In this document: positions 61,001 through 64,000 of the stretch, one piece after another
How the letters are laid out: the number at the start of each line of letters is the position of its first letter
Position numbering within the stretch: the first letter of the stretch is position 1
DNA from: CAJQQK01 sp963696075
Lineage (GTDB): Bacteria > Pseudomonadota > Alphaproteobacteria > Rhizobiales > Hyphomicrobiaceae
Direction of reading: 5' to 3'
DNA length: 64,000 nt
NCBI GenBank assembly: GCA_963696075.1
Contig: CAVOJD010000036.1
Location: 31,719-95,718, forward strand
Notes under the pieces: model-generated
The model's database searches: none
What the model saw: only the letters and a program-made list of their open reading frames with translations
Told to the model about the DNA's origin: nothing
Translations under genes and position numbers: made by a program

Positions 61001-63304
61001 TTAAAGGCCGTCCGCCAACGGCACGATTGCGGGCAGCTCAAAGGCAGAAACCGGCGGCGGCTCACCGTCGTACAGCTCAACCTCGACAAGGGATGTATGA
61101 GCAATCGGGCCTTGCCCAAGCTTGGACGTCCCCTTGTCCAGGGTCAGGACATTGGGGTTGCCATGCTTCTCGGCACCACCCTCTCCTGCCGGTGACGTTG
61201 GATCAAACCACGCCCCCGTCGGCAACATCACGACCCCATCCATCACGTTCTCGCTGATCCGCGCCACGGCGATGGTGTGGCCGCGATCATTGAACACCTT
61301 GATGAAGGCGCCATCCTCGATGCCGCGCCGCAGCGCCTCTTCCGGCGACAGCAGCGCAATTTCCCGCCCGCCAACCTTGTGCGCCTTGCTCGGCCCCACG
61401 AAATCGAGTTGCGAGTGCAGTTTATGCGTCGGCTGGTTCGAAATCAGGTGCAGCGGAAACCGCGCCGCCATCTCACCCCCGAGCCACTCCGCCGGCTCCA
61501 GCCACACCGGATGACCGGGACAGTCGTCGTAATCAAAGCCCGCGATCTCCTCGCAGAAGATCTCGATCTTGCCCGACGGCGTCGCCAGCCGGTTTGCCTC
61601 CGGATCGGCCCGAAAACCGGCAAACACGTTGTAGGCTTCCTCCGGCATCGGCGTTTCGATGTAACCCTGTTCCCAGAACGTATCGAAATCCGGCAGGTTG
61701 AGCCCCGATCCGGCCACCCGCTCGCACGCCGCGTCATAGAGATGGCGCAGCCACCCCATTTCATCGCGCCCGCAGCCGAAGGCATCCGCCACGCCCATGC
61801 GCTCTGCAAGCGCACCGAAAATATCGAAGTCGTTGCGCGCCCCGCCAACCGGCGCCACGGCCTGCTTCATCGTCATCACGAACCGGTCTCTTGAGCTCGC
61901 CCCGATGTCGTTGCGCTCCAACGTCGTCGTCGCCGGTAGCACGATGTCGGCAAGCTTCGCCGTCGGCGTCCACCACGGTTCATTGACGATCACCGTCTCC
62001 GGCCGCCGCCACGCCTGAAGCAGCCGATTGAGATCCTGATGATGGTGGAACGGATTGCCCCCACACCAATAGACCAGCCGGGTATCGGGATAGACCCGCC
62101 GTTCACCGTCGAAGTCATAGGCTTCGCCTGGCTTCTCGAGAAGGTCGGTAATCCGCGCCACGGGGATAAAGCTGCCCGTTGGGTTCTCCCCGGCCGAATG
62201 CGTCACCGGCAGCGCGGCCTTGAGCGGATTGCCCTGCCCATGCATGCTGCCATAGCCGAAACTGAACCCGCCGCCCGGCAACCCGACCTGGCCGACAATC
62301 GCAGCCAGCACCGCCGTCATCCAGAACGCCTGCTCGCCGTGGTCGCCGCGCTGCAGCGAATAACTCGTCGCAATCATCGTGCGCTTCGCCGCCATCTCAC
62401 GGGCAAGCGCGCGAATGGCCTCCGCATCGAGGCCCGTGATCCCCGCCGCCCAGTCCGCGCTCTTGGCCGTCCCGTCGCTTTCGCCCATCAGATAGGCTTC
62501 GAACCGCTCGAACCCGGTCGTGTACCGCGCCAGGAACGCCGGATCATGCAGCCCCTCCGACACCAGCGTGTGGGCAAGCCCCATCATCAACGCGACATCC
62601 GTATTCGGCCGCGGCGACCACCATTCCGCCTCCATGAACGCGGGCGTGTCGTGCCTGAGCGGCGTAATCGAAACGAGCTTGATACCTTTCTCAGCCAACC
62701 GCTCCAGCCACCCCAGCGCCGAGTGCTCCCCCATACCGCCCGGCTCGACCTGCGCATTGCGCGTGCCAACGCCTCCGAAAGCAACGAACAACTCCGTCGC
62801 CTCCTCGATCGCCTGCCACGACGTCGGGCTCCTCAGCGGATCATGGTTGCCAACGATATGCGGCAGGATCGCAAGCCCCGCCGCCAGCGAATAGTTGTGC
62901 TTCTGCCCCGTGAACCCGCCGATGCAGTTCATGAACCGCTGCAACTGCGTCTTGGCATGATGGAACCGGCCGGCGCTCGACCACCCGTAGGAGCCTGCAA
63001 AGATCGCCTCGTTGCCGTGCGTCGAACGCACCCGTTCGAGTTCTTCCGCCACCAGATCAAGCGCCACCTCCCAGGTGACCTCGACGAACCGCCCTTCACC
63101 ACGCTTGCGGTCGCGCCCCTTGAGCCAGCCTTCGCGCACCGCAGGCTGGCGAATGCGCAGTTCATGATGAACCCCCGGCGCGATCGCCTTGAGGATCGGC
63201 GAGGGCGCTGCATCCCGTTCGAACGGCGTGGCATCAACCAGCCGGCCGTTCTCGACGATCGCCTCGAAAGCGCCCCAGTGCGAGGAATGGATGATCTTGT
63301 TCAT
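61001..63304 (-). CDS. bisC: Molybdopterin oxidoreductase, biotin/methionine sulfoxide reductase type
   Basis: A bis-MGD enzyme of 767 residues in the DMSO-reductase family, with no N-terminal 4Fe-4S cluster motif, as expected for BisC/TorZ-type enzymes. Visible blocks are GSYGWSSAGRFHHAKTQLQRF with the likely serine ligand, LEVE-style RNAQVEPGGMG and LPGGGFSFGYG. No Tat signal is seen, so it is cytoplasmic. The frame continues to 63739 but that part is a shadow of the divergent gene; the ATG at 63304 has AAGG upstream. Biotin sulfoxide or free methionine sulfoxide are the likely substrates. Confidence 0.88.
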   Translation of the reverse strand: MNKIIHSSHWGAFEAIVENGRLVDATPFERDAAPSPILKAIAPGVHHELRIRQPAVREGWLKGRDRKRGEGRFVEVTWEVALDLVAEELERVRSTHGNEAIFAGSYGWSSAGRFHHAKTQLQRFMNCIGGFTGQKHNYSLAAGLAILPHIVGNHDPLRSPTSWQAIEEATELFVAFGGVGTRNAQVEPGGMGEHSALGWLERLAEKGIKLVSITPLRHDTPAFMEAEWWSPRPNTDVALMMGLAHTLVSEGLHDPAFLARYTTGFERFEAYLMGESDGTAKSADWAAGITGLDAEAIRALAREMAAKRTMIATSYSLQRGDHGEQAFWMTAVLAAIVGQVGLPGGGFSFGYGSMHGQGNPLKAALPVTHSAGENPTGSFIPVARITDLLEKPGEAYDFDGERRVYPDTRLVYWCGGNPFHHHQDLNRLLQAWRRPETVIVNEPWWTPTAKLADIVLPATTTLERNDIGASSRDRFVMTMKQAVAPVGGARNDFDIFGALAERMGVADAFGCGRDEMGWLRHLYDAACERVAGSGLNLPDFDTFWEQGYIETPMPEEAYNVFAGFRADPEANRLATPSGKIEIFCEEIAGFDYDDCPGHPVWLEPAEWLGGEMAARFPLHLISNQPTHKLHSQLDFVGPSKAHKVGGREIALLSPEEALRRGIEDGAFIKVFNDRGHTIAVARISENVMDGVVMLPTGAWFDPTSPAGEGGAEKHGNPNVLTLDKGTSKLGQGPIAHTSLVEVELYDGEPPPVSAFELPAIVPLADGL

Positions 63305-63451
63305 AGGACAGCGACCTTGCTTTCCAGAAACTTGCGTTCCAATGAGAAGTCTTCGAACCTGGGGATCCGGCCCAGTCGCCCGCTGGCGCGCAAACCTCCC
63401 CGGCCCCATATGCAGCACGCGTACTGCGGAATCCGTCGTTAAGGAATCACC

Positions 63452-63925
63452 ATGGACTTCAACCGACGTCAATTGCTGGCCGGCATTCTGGTTATACCCA
63501 TCACCGCCGCGATGCCTGCTACCGCCGCCTCTGGCCGCCCCACCATCTCGGTTGCCAAGACCGCGACCTGCGGCTGTTGCCAGATCTGGGTCGATTACCT
63601 GGTGAAAGAGGGCTTCAAGGTCGAAACCCGCGACATGGCGGCCGGCGCGCTGACGCAGTTCAAGATCAGGCACGGCATTACACCGAACCTTGCCTCCTGC
63701 CACACCGCCCGCGTCGGCGGCTACACGATCGAAGGCCACGTCCCCGTCCGCGAGATCAACCGCCTCCTTGCCGAAAAACCCGCCGCCATCGGCCTCACCG
63801 TCCCCGGCATGCCGCTCGGCTCCCCCGGCATGGACCAGGGCCCCGAGAAAGAACCCTACGACGTCCTGCTGATCAGGACAGACGGGTCGACGGAAGTTTT
63901 CGCACGCTATGGCGGGCAGGGGTAG
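63452..63925 (+). CDS. DUF411 metal-binding exported protein
   Basis: A 157-residue periplasmic protein with a Tat-like leader (NRRQLLAGILVIPITAAMPATAA). The DUF411 core has the CxCC motif (Cys40, 42, 43) in KTATCGCCQIWVDYL and Cys83 in LASCHTARVGGYTIEGHVP. Relatives (CopG-like) bind copper and help in copper resistance or oxidase assembly. AAGGA precedes the ATG. It diverges from bisC across 147 bp. No copper ATPase gene is visible beyond it before the window ends. Confidence 0.92.
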   Translation: MDFNRRQLLAGILVIPITAAMPATAASGRPTISVAKTATCGCCQIWVDYLVKEGFKVETRDMAAGALTQFKIRHGITPNLASCHTARVGGYTIEGHVPVREINRLLAEKPAAIGLTVPGMPLGSPGMDQGPEKEPYDVLLIRTDGSTEVFARYGGQG

Positions 63926-64000
63926 AGGGTTGGCTCAAACGGGGTGCGACTGTCCTTGCGTCGCCCCTCGTAACGGCCTGATTTTATGGGTTCGTGGCGG

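Noticed and set aside
62039..63442. 467-residue plus-strand frame opposite bisC.
   Set aside because: Arg/Pro/His-rich shadow of a clear molybdoenzyme.
63305..63739. N-terminal extension of BisC by 145 residues.
   Set aside because: It runs antisense through the divergent DUF411 gene and has no domain. The ATG at 63304 starts the family N terminus.

Overview
The window is GC-rich, densely packed bacterial DNA with a strong preference for C-ending codons. Several things point to an alphaproteobacterium, probably Hyphomicrobiales: a CpdR-type receiver next to an N-formylglutamate amidohydrolase, a HisN-type histidinol phosphatase, a tandem pair of AbcR-like small RNAs, DUF459 and DUF2779 proteins, a phasin, a tiny aa3 oxidase subunit IV and a small inverted repeat built around TCCGGGAT. 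No species can be named from sequence alone. No phage, transposon, integrase or CRISPR array was found. Most of the window looks like ordinary chromosome.

Layout. 1-6.6 kb: oligoendopeptidase F (cut by the left edge), ferrochelatase, an SPFH protein with its NfeD partner, a 106-bp tandem array, and KdsD with a long basic tail. 6.9-15.3 kb: envelope genes, namely a beta-barrel protein, divergent galU and galE, an MltB-like transglycosylase, a degenerate SGNH protein and a Cas4-like/DnaQ-like nuclease. 15.5-22.7 kb: an exported TPR-CHAT protein, CreD, small membrane proteins and an OxyR-like regulator without the peroxide-sensing cysteine. 23-28.6 kb: tRNA-Val, CpdR, N-formylglutamate amidohydrolase, the two small RNAs, hisN and a class III aminotransferase. 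28.7-36.6 kb: a DMT transporter, two tandem CDP-alcohol phosphatidyltransferases, a glucosaminidase-like protein, a 47-residue oxidase subunit, a glutamate-receptor-like channel, an SGNH hydrolase and a hydroxyacid dehydrogenase pair. 37-42.3 kb: a six-gene operon with an ABC importer, ureidoglycolate lyase (AllA) and PuuE-type allantoinase. 42.5-50 kb: a phasin, a DUF169 protein, a voltage-gated-type channel, a nitroreductase, an NTF2-flavin monooxygenase fusion with a DUF1971 cupin, and an MFS carrier. 49.4-58.3 kb: methylcrotonyl-CoA carboxylase, a Nudix enzyme, a HyuA-like protein, LeuD, a MaoC hydratase and a DSD1-family aldolase. 58.5-64 kb: UDP-glucuronate epimerase, a formyltransferase, a BisC-type molybdoenzyme and a DUF411 protein.

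How it fits together. Several blocks serve the envelope and surface sugars: galU, galE, kdsD, the UDP-glucuronate epimerase with the formyltransferase, the transglycosylase, CreD and the beta-barrel protein. A second theme is nitrogen and carbon scavenging: the ureide operon, N-formylglutamate hydrolysis, leucine catabolism through MCC, and the hydantoinase-like protein. The AbcR-like pair could tie these together, because that RNA family represses ABC importers in Rhizobiales.

Caution. Four genes (beta-barrel, MltB-like, mccB, formyltransferase) are each broken by one apparent extra base. All four shifts run in the same direction, so base-calling error should be excluded before any of them is called a true pseudogene.
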